From a virus: 45,348 nucleotides of DNA. Each line of letters begins with the position of its first letter. Position 1 is the first letter of the stretch. The notes under the pieces are model-generated. The model was not told the origin of the DNA. It ran no database searches and saw only the letters and a list, made by a program, of their open reading frames with translations. Below are positions 23,576 to 31,552 of the stretch, piece after piece. The position numbers were made by a program, and so were the translations under genes. The stretch covers positions 1 through 45,348 of IMG/VR virus record IMGVR_UViG_3300031964_000041. One strand, 5' to 3'.

Positions 23576-24333
23576 AGTGCGAATCCCATCTGTTCGGTTT
23601 TTGGTGCTTCTGGCTCGAATAGCGATTCCTGGCGCTGGGCGTCTTCGATGCGTCGGCAGGCTATTTCGAAGTACTTGGGTTCGCGCTCGATGCCAATGAA
23701 TTTCCGGCCCAGCCGCATGGCAGCGACGCCTGTCGTCCCGGAACCCATGAACGGGTCTAGTGCGCACTTTTCGGGCGCGACCAGTGCAGACACCAAATGT
23801 TCCATGACAGAAAGCGGCTTCTGGGTTGGATGACCAGCTTTCTCGGAATTCCCGGCACGCAATGCATCCGCGACCATGACGTTGCGGCGCGATGGGTTCG
23901 CATCTGCGAAATAAGAGCCAGCGTCATAACCCAGGCACGCGACTTCGAAAGCAGACGGCCAGCGATTCCCCGGCATCGCAGGAGGCGGGCACAGCTTCAC
24001 CCATGACCACGGCTTCGGCGTCATACCAGCTTGGCGAAATACCTCGCGGGAGATCTCAAGGGTGTCGAACCCAGCGAAAGCGAATGCATTGCCGGGGCGA
24101 TTCAGAACATCCAACGAACCGATCAACGCGTCGCGAATCAGCCCATGCGTTTCCGGACCATCCCAATCCCATTGGAGCTTTCGCGATCCATCCAAGCGTT
24201 TCTGCTCGCCAAAGTCGTGGACGATCCCATATGGCGGATCAGTAATCACCGCATCCACGCGATCGAGCGTCGGCAGGATTTCGCGGCAATCGCCCAGATA
24301 CAGCATCGCATCGCCTATGATTTCAGTTCTCAT
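23572..24333 (-). CDS. DNA adenine/cytosine-N4 methyltransferase, beta class
   Basis: A 253-residue enzyme. The catalytic motif TDPPYG lies at residues 31-36, before the AdoMet motif DPFMGSGTTG at 193-202; this order defines the beta class. HPTQKP at 168-173 is a further family motif. It would methylate host or phage DNA at a specific sequence; no restriction enzyme gene is beside it, so it is an orphan enzyme. DPPY fits N6-adenine or N4-cytosine. Overlaps both neighbours by 4 bases. Confidence 0.88.
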   Translation of the reverse strand: MRTEIIGDAMLYLGDCREILPTLDRVDAVITDPPYGIVHDFGEQKRLDGSRKLQWDWDGPETHGLIRDALIGSLDVLNRPGNAFAFAGFDTLEISREVFRQAGMTPKPWSWVKLCPPPAMPGNRWPSAFEVACLGYDAGSYFADANPSRRNVMVADALRAGNSEKAGHPTQKPLSVMEHLVSALVAPEKCALDPFMGSGTTGVAAMRLGRKFIGIEREPKYFEIACRRIEDAQRQESLFEPEAPKTEQMGFAL

Positions 24334-24662
24334 CGCGCACCCCGCCCAAGCCGCGCCAACTCCTGAAACTCCCGATTCCCCCGGTCATAGCCCGTCAACT
24401 CGCCAACCTGCCAGCGATGCACTTGCGGCGCCTTTTTCTCGACCGGCTTCGGCTCAGTTCCCGCCACGCAATACCGCGTCGACACCTTGTAGCCTTCGCC
24501 GATCTTCACGCCAACGATCAGGCCTGCGCGGATGGCAGCGGTGAGCGTGGGCGTAATTGCCTTGGCGCTGCAGCCGAACAACTTGCCGAGGTCAGTCATC
24601 GTGTGCGCCTTACCGGGCGTCATGCGCTCGACTAGGCTGCCTGCGGATAGATCAGCGTTCAT
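24330..24662 (-). CDS. Winged-helix DNA-binding protein A
   Basis: A 110-residue protein starting MNADLSAGSLVERMTPGKAH. Residues about 20-65 (MTDLGKLFGCSAKAITPTLT, AAIRAGLIVGVKIG) read as a winged helix. It overlaps the methyltransferase and the next winged-helix gene by 4 bases. Proteins of this build are often found in phage operons; the target is unknown. Start chosen for the 4-base overlap. Confidence 0.65.
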   Translation of the reverse strand: MNADLSAGSLVERMTPGKAHTMTDLGKLFGCSAKAITPTLTAAIRAGLIVGVKIGEGYKVSTRYCVAGTEPKPVEKKAPQVHRWQVGELTGYDRGNREFQELARLGRGAR

Positions 24663-24988
24663 GCTGCGACTCCTATGTTCGATCCATTCCCGCGCCGACA
24701 CATCTCAAAAAAGCACTGGCGCAGCAAATCGTTACCCTCTGCGTTGCGAACCGGCCGCTCGGCTGCGAGTCGGAAGCACAATGCGTTCGTGTGTCTGCGG
24801 CGTCCGTATTCGCGACGGATGATTCCGTCGGCCTCAAATTCGAGAAGTCGATTGCGTGCGGTTTTGCCAGTCAAGCCGGATAGTCCGGCGAATTCCTCGA
24901 TTGACAAGACTTCGCCGGGTTTCAGGAACTTGAACACGTCGACCTCGATGCGGGTGCGCCCGAGCTTTTTGCGAGGCTTGCGAGTCAT
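24659..24988 (-). CDS. Winged-helix DNA-binding protein B
   Basis: A 109-residue basic protein starting MTRKPRKKLGRTRIEVDVFK. IEEFAGLSGLTGKTARNRLLEFEADGIIRR (about 31-60) is a clear winged helix. It lies between two other winged-helix genes with 4-base overlaps. A DNA-binding role is likely; whether it acts in regulation or replication is open. Confidence 0.65.
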   Translation of the reverse strand: MTRKPRKKLGRTRIEVDVFKFLKPGEVLSIEEFAGLSGLTGKTARNRLLEFEADGIIRREYGRRRHTNALCFRLAAERPVRNAEGNDLLRQCFFEMCRRGNGSNIGVAA

Positions 24989-25338
24989 AGAGCCACCATC
25001 CTGCTAAAAGCATTGATCAAATCCGTAGGCGCGCGCGAGGCTTGTTCGGCATGCCGAGTTACGACCGAGCGCGCCAGCGGGGCCGGTGCATGTTGAATGA
25101 CCGCCCTTGTCACTGGAAACGGTTTAAGCGTGCGGAAATAATGCGTCGCCTCGCGTCCCGTAATCGAGTCCGCGAACTTATCCGGCCAGCCACCGACGTA
25201 ACCATCCTTCAGCAGTCGATCGAGCGACTTGTTGATCGTGTTTGCCGGTGCGTCGACGTCACGGAAAATCTCATTGCGCGACGCCAGATGCGCGACTTGC
25301 AAATATCTCGTGATCTGGTCTCGTACTGAATCAGTCAT
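24985..25338 (-). CDS. Winged-helix DNA-binding protein C
   Basis: A 117-residue protein starting MTDSVRDQITRYLQVAHLAS. SRNEIFRDVDAPANTINKSLDRLLKDGYV (about 20-48) forms a winged helix, followed by TGREATHYFRTLKPFPV. An AGGGAGC ribosome binding site precedes the chosen ATG. Third of three consecutive genes of this fold, all overlapping. Confidence 0.65.
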   Translation of the reverse strand: MTDSVRDQITRYLQVAHLASRNEIFRDVDAPANTINKSLDRLLKDGYVGGWPDKFADSITGREATHYFRTLKPFPVTRAVIQHAPAPLARSVVTRHAEQASRAPTDLINAFSRMVAL

Positions 25339-25585
25339 GATTTGCTCCCTTTGCAGGATCGGATGCGAGGCCGCGCCATGCTTCGTCCCGGTCCAAGTAA
25401 GCAACTCCCCCGTTCAGACCAAAGCACGATTTGACGATTTTCTCGCCATTTTCTTCAAGCATCCACCAATTGGAGGCGCCATCGAAATATCGGAGTTCGG
25501 CTTCCCCGACCGAGAACCGCGTTTCATACCATCCTTTTCGGCTCGGCAAAATATCAGCAGCGAACCACCCTGTTAATTCAGCCAT
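25331..25585 (-). CDS. Tryptophan-rich paralogous-family protein, small member 1
   Basis: An 84-residue protein starting MAELTGWFAADILPSRKGWY. Shares LT(G/D)WF, P-x-x-x-G-x-Y, SxWW or RWG and WRGLA boxes with the gene directly upstream (25578-25811), suggesting tandem duplication. Overlaps neighbours by 8 bases on both sides. Function of the family is unknown. Confidence 0.65.
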   Translation of the reverse strand: MAELTGWFAADILPSRKGWYETRFSVGEAELRYFDGASNWWMLEENGEKIVKSCFGLNGGVAYLDRDEAWRGLASDPAKGANHD

Positions 25586-25811
25586 GATTCACCTCCGGCT
25601 TATTCGCCAGCCCGCGCCAGCGTTTGTTTTGAGCACCAGCAGTGCCACATATCGCAGCGGCTTCCGGCGTCGAGTACTGGTTGCCCCAGCGGCCACCGAC
25701 CCAGCGTGAGAAGCCCTTATCCAGGCCATCAACAAACTCGGTCGCGTAGACGCCGGGGTGGACAGGGCGCATGTCTGGTCCAAACCAATCGGTCAGCTCT
25801 TGTTCCATCAT
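25578..25811 (-). CDS. Tryptophan-rich paralogous-family protein, small member 2
   Basis: A 77-residue protein starting MMEQELTDWFGPDMRPVHPG; either of the two adjacent ATG codons may be used, with GGAG 5-8 bases upstream. It contains FSRWVGGRWGN and KRWRGLANKPE. Tandem paralogue of 25331-25585 and more distant from 22989-23372. Overlaps the DUF1064 gene stop. Confidence 0.65.
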   Translation of the reverse strand: MMEQELTDWFGPDMRPVHPGVYATEFVDGLDKGFSRWVGGRWGNQYSTPEAAAICGTAGAQNKRWRGLANKPEVNHG

Positions 25812-26167
25812 TTGGTCTCCAATATCTGAAAGCCCATCACCGCCATGAGGTGTCGCTTTATGCGGTAGCCTTCGGTTATCTTTCCCTTCACGTCTTCGAT
25901 TACCCATTGCGGTCCATCGTCATAGGCGAAGTCAGCGATATATTTCAACGCCGGCCGTTTTCTGCCCTTGATCGAAACGGCCGGCGCCAGCTTGAATTCG
26001 ACTTGCCGAACCAAATTGCGGATCTTCCCGGCGCTTTGAAGCAGCTTCAATTCTTGCCAGCGCGCGTATTCGCGCTTGCTGTCGAACTTCAGGCCATCCA
26101 TCACAACCACCTTGTTGCGGTATTTGGTCGGCTTCGCTGCGGCTTTGGTGGGGGGGCGGAGGGTCAT
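25808..26167 (-). CDS. DUF1064 nuclease (PD-(D/E)XK, resolvase-like)
   Basis: A 119-residue basic protein starting MTLRPPTKAAAKPTKYRNKV. The motif GLKFDSKREYARWQELKLL (25-43) supplies Glu33, YIADFAY contains Asp79, and VIEDVKGKIT holds the E-x-K type pair (Glu91/Asp92, Lys94). This is the layout of DUF1064 proteins, proposed to act as branched-DNA endonucleases in place of RusA or Rap in phage recombination. It lies next to the helicase-loader gene. Confidence 0.82.
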   Translation of the reverse strand: MTLRPPTKAAAKPTKYRNKVVVMDGLKFDSKREYARWQELKLLQSAGKIRNLVRQVEFKLAPAVSIKGRKRPALKYIADFAYDDGPQWVIEDVKGKITEGYRIKRHLMAVMGFQILETK

Positions 26168-26857
26168 GCTTCGACGCCTGTCACGTTGAATATCGCCTCG
26201 CGCGCGATCCGCAGTTTGTTCAGCGGAACTTTTCCGCCAGCCTGGTTGTCTTCAACGATCCGCCGTGCCCAACCGATGTTTCCCATGACCTCGCGCACGG
26301 ATTTGGCCGGCGTGTACGCTTTGCGGGCGATGGCATCGATGCGTAACCGGTCTTGCTCCATCTGCTCGGGCGTTTTTTCGGGCGCTTCCAGGCGGGCTAC
26401 GCGGGGCGGAACCGGCAATACCTCGCCGCTCAAAACGACTTTCAGCGCGCGCTCAAACAGCGGCTTGATCTGGCTAAACGTCTGGCCTAGCATGTCGCGC
26501 TCGCCCACCTTGATCGCTGCCCAGTAAAACGCCGCATTACTCCACTGGTCTTCGCCCTGCTGCCGAAGCCGAATTTGTTCGATGGCTTCGTAAATCGCGG
26601 CATCGATGTTGACCGACGGCTTGCAGATTTCCAGAAACTCGCCCCACGTCGGTGGCCACTTGAGGCGCTCGGCGGCTTTCAGGCCAGCGCGAACGTCAGC
26701 CATTTTCAAATCGTTGGCGCGAATCTTTTCCGCCCACACTCGCTTCATGTTCTCGATCCCGGTATCCAGTCCGTCTACCGTATGCCCGCTGCGGAACGCG
26801 TCCAGCAGCTTGTTGCCAAAGAGCCCATGCAGTTCGCCAAACAGCCAATCCATCGGG

Positions 26858-27870
<1,013 letters not shown>

Positions 27871-27874
<4 letters not shown>

Positions 27875-28284
27875 GCGATCTCCATGCGTGCCGCCGCGCG
27901 CCCAATCATCGTAATAGCCCGCTTAGCCGCACCCAGCGATTTGCGAGCCGCCTTACGGGCCTGAATGGCTTCGTGAGCGGCGAGGCAGTGCGGGCAGGCG
28001 GCGAGGTATTCGCGGATCTCAAAATCGCTCATCCAAACCTGATGGGGTTCGTACTGGTCGCCCTCAATCTTGGGTGTATAGGCTTCTTTCAGGTGCGTAG
28101 CGTCCCCGTGGTGTGCCGCTGCCTCTTCCCCGGTGCACGTCAGCCAGTCGGCGGGGAGGCGGTTGCCAGAGACGCCAGGGCAACGATCGAGCGCCTCACC
28201 CATCTCGAGCGTCAACCGCTTAATCTCGATGTGCAGCCGTGCATAGTCGGCGCAGGCGCGAAGGGCTTTATGTTCGGGGCTCAT
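27871..28284 (-). CDS. Unknown helical protein with Cys/His motif, 137 residues
   Basis: Starts MSPEHKALRACADYARLHIE. Helical at both ends, with EYLAACPHCLAAHEAIQARKAARKSLGAAKRA near the C-terminus, containing CPHC and a His. It overlaps the initiator and methyltransferase genes by 4 bases each. Similar small proteins accompany phage methyltransferases; the function is unknown. Confidence 0.7.
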
Positions 28285-29342
28285 GCGATCTCCAATGCAA
28301 GGCCATGCTGGCGCAATCTGTCGCGCTGCAGCGGCTCATAAGCGGGGTTTAACTCGCAACCAATCCAGTGGCGCCCGAGCCGTTGTGCAACCGATCCGGT
28401 CGTGCCGCTGCCGAAGAACGGATCAAATACGATGTCGCCAGGGCGAGAGCCGGCCATTACGCAGGGCTCGACCAGGGCTTCGGGGAACGTGGCGAAGTGC
28501 GCGCCGCTGTAAGATTGGGTGGCTATAGTCCAAACCGAACGCCGGTTACGGAAACCGTTCGGCAACGTATCGTCGCGGTCTGGCCGGTGAGTGCCGGTCG
28601 ATTGGCCCGGGTGCACCGCTGCGCGCTTGCTGCTCTCGCGCTTGAAACTGTCGCGCGCAGTTACGCGACCCCGCGCCCGCTGCTCGGCGTCGGTACCGAA
28701 ACCAAAGCCGACGCCGCGGGGCTCTATACCCATTACAGCAGGCTCCTTTACGGCGTCAGCATCGTAGAAGTACTGTTCCGATTTGGTCAGTAGAAAGAGG
28801 TATTCGTGCGCGGTCGTCGGGCGGTCAGTCACCGATTCAGGCATCGGATTGGGTTTGCTCCAAATGATGTCCCTGCGCAAATACCACCCCGCGTCCTGCA
28901 ACGCGAACGCGAGGCGCCACGGCTGGCCCATCAAATCCTTTGCTTTGAGGCCCGGTGTGCGGGCGAGATTGCCGGTACCGGATGCGCGAATCTGCGCGGC
29001 CTTCACCTGGTTGGCGCTGATCGCCGAGACGTTCGGCGCATGTTTGCCAGCATGTTCACGGCTCTGCGCGCCCCACGATCCGGCGTAGGCGTCACCCATG
29101 TTCACCCACGCGGTGCCGTCGTCGGCGAGCAGTTCGCGGCACAGTTCGAACACATCGACCAGACGAGCAATGAATTGCGGCAAAGTCGCTTCCTGCCCAA
29201 TCTGCCCGTCAACGCCGTAATCCCGAAGGCCCCAATACGGCGGCGACGTGACGATCGTTTGCACCTTCACACCATCAGCGATCATGCGGCGCATGGTGTC
29301 GCGGCAATCGCCGAAATGGCATTTATCGATCCATGCGTTCAT
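28281..29342 (-). CDS. DNA methyltransferase, beta class, N4-cytosine type
   Basis: A 353-residue enzyme with TSPPYW at residues 32-37 and DPFFGSGTTG at 307-316. The TSPPYW form is characteristic of N4-cytosine methyltransferases. A variable middle part (about 175-275) would hold the target-recognition region. Second orphan methyltransferase of the operon, with no restriction partner nearby. Overlaps the downstream gene by 4 bases. Confidence 0.88.
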   Translation of the reverse strand: MNAWIDKCHFGDCRDTMRRMIADGVKVQTIVTSPPYWGLRDYGVDGQIGQEATLPQFIARLVDVFELCRELLADDGTAWVNMGDAYAGSWGAQSREHAGKHAPNVSAISANQVKAAQIRASGTGNLARTPGLKAKDLMGQPWRLAFALQDAGWYLRRDIIWSKPNPMPESVTDRPTTAHEYLFLLTKSEQYFYDADAVKEPAVMGIEPRGVGFGFGTDAEQRARGRVTARDSFKRESSKRAAVHPGQSTGTHRPDRDDTLPNGFRNRRSVWTIATQSYSGAHFATFPEALVEPCVMAGSRPGDIVFDPFFGSGTTGSVAQRLGRHWIGCELNPAYEPLQRDRLRQHGLALEIA

Positions 29343-29400
29343 GCTTTTCCCGCTTTGTCAGTTCCCTTCCACGCATTCGCAAAAGGGCAAAATTTTTTAG

Positions 29401-29811
29401 CTACGAAGCAACCCGGATTTTTGAATACAGCCGAAGCTCGACTTCACGCTCTCGCTCGATTGATTCGAGGCGATCACGCAAAACACGGTTCTCGCTCTCG
29501 AGATCGGTTTCGATACGACGCAGGCAACGCGGGTCGTAACCACGCTTGAGCAGCCAGTAATGCAACCACGCCTCCGACCCGCACGCGTCCATCAGCGCGT
29601 CCATGTGGGGCTCTGACAGCCTCGCCTGACCCGTCTGCACCTTCGAGAGCACCGCGGCATCCACGCCGATCTCAATGGCTACGCTCTTGTCTTGCAGGCC
29701 ACTGTTTTTAAGCGTGTCGGCAATGACTTTCGCCTCGCTAGTCCAGGCGGGCCAGTCGATTTCACTGGTTGTTTTGAGCGGGCGCTTGACGCGCAAATCG
29801 AGGTCTGTCAT
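29401..29811 (-). CDS. CII-like / helix-turn-helix regulator with coiled coil
   Basis: A 136-residue protein starting MTDLDLRVKRPLKTTSEIDW. SGLQDKSVAIEIGVDAAVLSKVQTGQ (about 37-62) is a helix-turn-helix. The C-terminus is a coiled coil (RRIETDLESENRVLRDRLESIE, about 97-118). Position between the Cro-like gene and replication genes is that of cII in lambdoid phages. The ribosome binding site is weak. A phage CII or other delayed-early activator is likely; direct homology was not established. Confidence 0.65.
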   Translation of the reverse strand: MTDLDLRVKRPLKTTSEIDWPAWTSEAKVIADTLKNSGLQDKSVAIEIGVDAAVLSKVQTGQARLSEPHMDALMDACGSEAWLHYWLLKRGYDPRCLRRIETDLESENRVLRDRLESIEREREVELRLYSKIRVAS

Positions 29812-29856
29812 TGGAGGTCAAGTGAAATGACTGTGGTTGAAGGTCTGTTTTAGATT

Positions 29857-29884
29857 CAAATAAAGGGATCGAATAACCGATCCC
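29857..29884 (-). terminator. Intrinsic terminator after the 92-residue membrane gene
   Basis: On the minus strand GGGATCG-GTTATT-CGATCCC is followed by TTTATTTG. It lies between immediate-early and delayed-early genes, like lambda tR1. Confidence 0.7.
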
Positions 29885-29907
29885 TGGAAATTATTGCAAT
29901 GCCCTAC

Positions 29908-30186
29908 TTACTCAACCAGCCTACAAACCGCCTCAGCCGGAAACATCGCGCCGACCGCTCCGAAGAGCACGATCAGCCAGAACAGCGATTCACCGTCGGC
30001 AGCGTGCAAGGCGCTCCAGAAGATCGCCCCGAGCACCACGACGAAGCCAGCGATCAGCGCAACGTCAGCCAATGGCTTCGCTGGGCGAGCCTCAGCGATA
30101 TCGCGCGATACGTCGGGGACCAAAGCGCCGAATCCACCGATGTCTTGGCGGGTGAGGTGCTTGTTTGTGTCCTTTACTTGAATCAT
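29908..30186 (-). CDS. Membrane protein with two segments, 92 residues
   Basis: Starts MIQVKDTNKHLTRQDIGGFG. Hydrophobic segments at about 40-60 (ADVALIAGFVVVLGAIFWSAL) and 67-85 (LFWLIVLFGAVGAMFPAEA) make a hairpin, with a cytoplasmic N-terminus. It lies between the Cro-like gene and a terminator, so it would be an immediate-early product. Function unknown; superinfection exclusion is possible for such a location. Confidence 0.65.
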   Translation of the reverse strand: MIQVKDTNKHLTRQDIGGFGALVPDVSRDIAEARPAKPLADVALIAGFVVVLGAIFWSALHAADGESLFWLIVLFGAVGAMFPAEAVCRLVE

Positions 30187-30243
30187 CGTGGCGGTCCTCG
30201 TGTCAGCTTTTAAGCAAAACCGGCGGGAATTATGAAATTAGTA

Positions 30244-30582
30244 CTACTCAGCGCCTTCGTCGTCAATTTCGCCAGCGGTGGGCGGCTGGGCGTCATCCGA
30301 GGCGCTCGCGCTATCCACTGCGTCCCTTCCCTTGATCTCGCGGGCCTTGTTCGGCTCGTAGAAGAAAGCGATCAGATCCGCCTTGGTAAACTGAGCGCCG
30401 AACTGGATGCAGGCTTGGTACAGCCACTCCATCCTGGTCGGACTCGGAATCTTTCGCGCATAGATCAAATGCGTTTCGATATACGGCACCGTAGTTTTGG
30501 CCGCCTCAGCGAAGGGTTTCTTGGCGGAGGCGTCTAACGAGCGGTAGAAGCTCTTGAAATTGGCGGGTTCGGTCGGTCTCAT
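30244..30582 (-). CDS. Cro-like regulator
   Basis: A 112-residue protein started at MRPTEPANFKSFYRSLDASA. FAEAAKTTVPYIETHLIYARKIPSPTRMEWLYQAC (about 24-58) carries a helix-turn-helix of the YdaS/Cro type. It is transcribed away from the repressor gene across a shared operator region, the defining position of cro. An acidic disordered tail ends the protein. The predicted promoter places the start of transcription at or very near the ATG, so the mRNA may be leaderless. Confidence 0.75.
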   Translation of the reverse strand: MRPTEPANFKSFYRSLDASAKKPFAEAAKTTVPYIETHLIYARKIPSPTRMEWLYQACIQFGAQFTKADLIAFFYEPNKAREIKGRDAVDSASASDDAQPPTAGEIDDEGAE

Positions 30583-30588
30583 GACCAA

Positions 30589-30617
30589 AATATATATTAC
30601 CCGTACGGTAGTTGCAA
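30589..30617 (-). promoter_or_regulatory. Promoter of the Cro-side early operon (PR-like)
   Basis: On the minus strand TTGCAA (30617-30612) and TATATT (30594-30589) are separated by 17 bases. The spacer contains the whole of operator site A, so repressor binding would block RNA polymerase. Confidence 0.7.
30597..30611. promoter_or_regulatory. Operator-like site A
   Basis: TTACC-CGTAC-GGTAG, a near-palindrome of the form YTACC-N5-GGTAR, inside the PR-like spacer. Confidence 0.7.
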
Positions 30618-30627
30618 GCTGATTTTA

Positions 30628-30642
30628 CTACCCTACTGGACA
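30628..30642. promoter_or_regulatory. Operator-like site B (imperfect)
   Basis: CTACC-CTACT-GGACA: a good left half and a degenerate right half of the same motif, 17 bases before site C. Confidence 0.5.
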
Positions 30643-30644
30643 AT

Positions 30645-30659
30645 TTACCTATTGGGTAA
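30645..30659. promoter_or_regulatory. Operator-like site C
   Basis: TTACC-TATTG-GGTAA, perfect half-sites. It overlaps the probable -35 area of the repressor promoter, with a TAATAT box at 30669-30674. Confidence 0.7.
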
Positions 30660-30678
30660 CAAATGGCCTAATATCGAC

Positions 30679-31443
30679 ATGAAATCAAACGAAGAGGTGC
30701 GCCGCGAGAACCTGCAAAAGGTGATCAGAGAGCGCTACGAAAACAGCCAAACGGCCGCGTCTGACAAACTCGGGTACGACCGGCCGACTCTTGTGAACCA
30801 CTGGACGTCGGGGCGCAAAGCGATCAGCACGGCATCGGCGAGAAAAATCGAGAAAGCTTTTGGACTGCCTGACTTCTGGATGGACTCGGACCATAGTTCA
30901 GGGAAATTTGATCCGCCAAACATAGGGCGTAACCACGGCATAATTAAAGAAGCGCTTAATTCGCCCGGGGATACGCTAGATAAACACGAACGAAAAAAGT
31001 TCGACAAAAACGTAGAGCCGGCGCCGCTGGGTAAACGCGAAGTACCGGTCATAAGCTATATACAGGCGGGGATGATGACCGAAGTTGCTGACCCTTACGC
31101 CTTGGGCGATGGGTTCGAGAAGATCATGACGGATGCGGATGTATCAGAGGGGGCATTCGCGCTCGTTATTAAGGGGCTATCGATGGAGCCAGAGTTCCGC
31201 GAGGGCGATAAGGTGATAATCGACCCTGCGATCGCCCCGCTGCCAGGTGATTTCGTGGCCGCCAAAAACGGCGAGGAAGAGGCCACCTTCAAAAAATACC
31301 GTCCCCGCGGATCCAATGAGCGCGGAGACCTGGTATTTGAGCTGGTGCCGCTAAACGAAGATTTCGCCACGCTGCAGAGTGAGCGCGACAAGATGCATAT
31401 CATCGGCACGATGGTCGAGCATCGGAAGTATCGGAGGCGGTGA
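30679..31443 (+). CDS. LexA/CI-type repressor (helix-turn-helix plus S24 peptidase)
   Basis: A 254-residue protein from MKSNEEVRRENLQKVIRERY; the upstream in-frame TTG would lie in operator C, so this ATG is used, probably leaderless as for lambda cI. The helix-turn-helix spans about 20-55 (SQTAASDKLGYDRPTLVNHW). The C-terminal S24 domain has the cleavage pair Ala130-Gly131 (SYIQAGMM), catalytic Ser168 (GLSMEP) and Lys205 (TFKKY). RecA-stimulated self-cleavage is therefore predicted, making the prophage SOS-inducible. It should bind the operator clusters at 30597-30659 and 36204-36276. Confidence 0.9.
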   Translation: MKSNEEVRRENLQKVIRERYENSQTAASDKLGYDRPTLVNHWTSGRKAISTASARKIEKAFGLPDFWMDSDHSSGKFDPPNIGRNHGIIKEALNSPGDTLDKHERKKFDKNVEPAPLGKREVPVISYIQAGMMTEVADPYALGDGFEKIMTDADVSEGAFALVIKGLSMEPEFREGDKVIIDPAIAPLPGDFVAAKNGEEEATFKKYRPRGSNERGDLVFELVPLNEDFATLQSERDKMHIIGTMVEHRKYRRR

Positions 31444-31476
31444 GGCGAGTCCCCAAATACATTGGCTGGAGGCCAC

Positions 31477-31526
31477 ATGAGCGCTATCGATAATGCGGAG
31501 ATGGACGATTTCATGTCCTTTATTAA
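31477..31526 (+). pseudogene. 5' fragment of a zinc-motif gene split by the insertion element
   Basis: Starts MSAIDNAEMDDFMSFIK with GGAGG six bases upstream, 33 bases after the repressor stop. The element follows immediately, and the frame now ends 13 codons into it (30 residues in total). Joining this fragment to 33618-33885 restores a 105-residue protein without a stop. The gene therefore lay in the repressor operon before the insertion. Its product, with CPLC and CDRC motifs, is unknown. Confidence 0.85.
31519..31526. repeat. Target site duplication, left copy
   Basis: TTTATTAA directly before the left end of the element; the same 8 bases occur at 33610-33617. Confidence 0.92.
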
Positions 31527-31552
31527 GGGTATCCGGATTACTCGGTGGAAAA
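31527..31552 (+). repeat. Left terminal inverted repeat of the ISL3 element
   Basis: Begins GGGTATCCGGATTACTCGGT; the transposase stop codon lies inside it. Confidence 0.88.
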
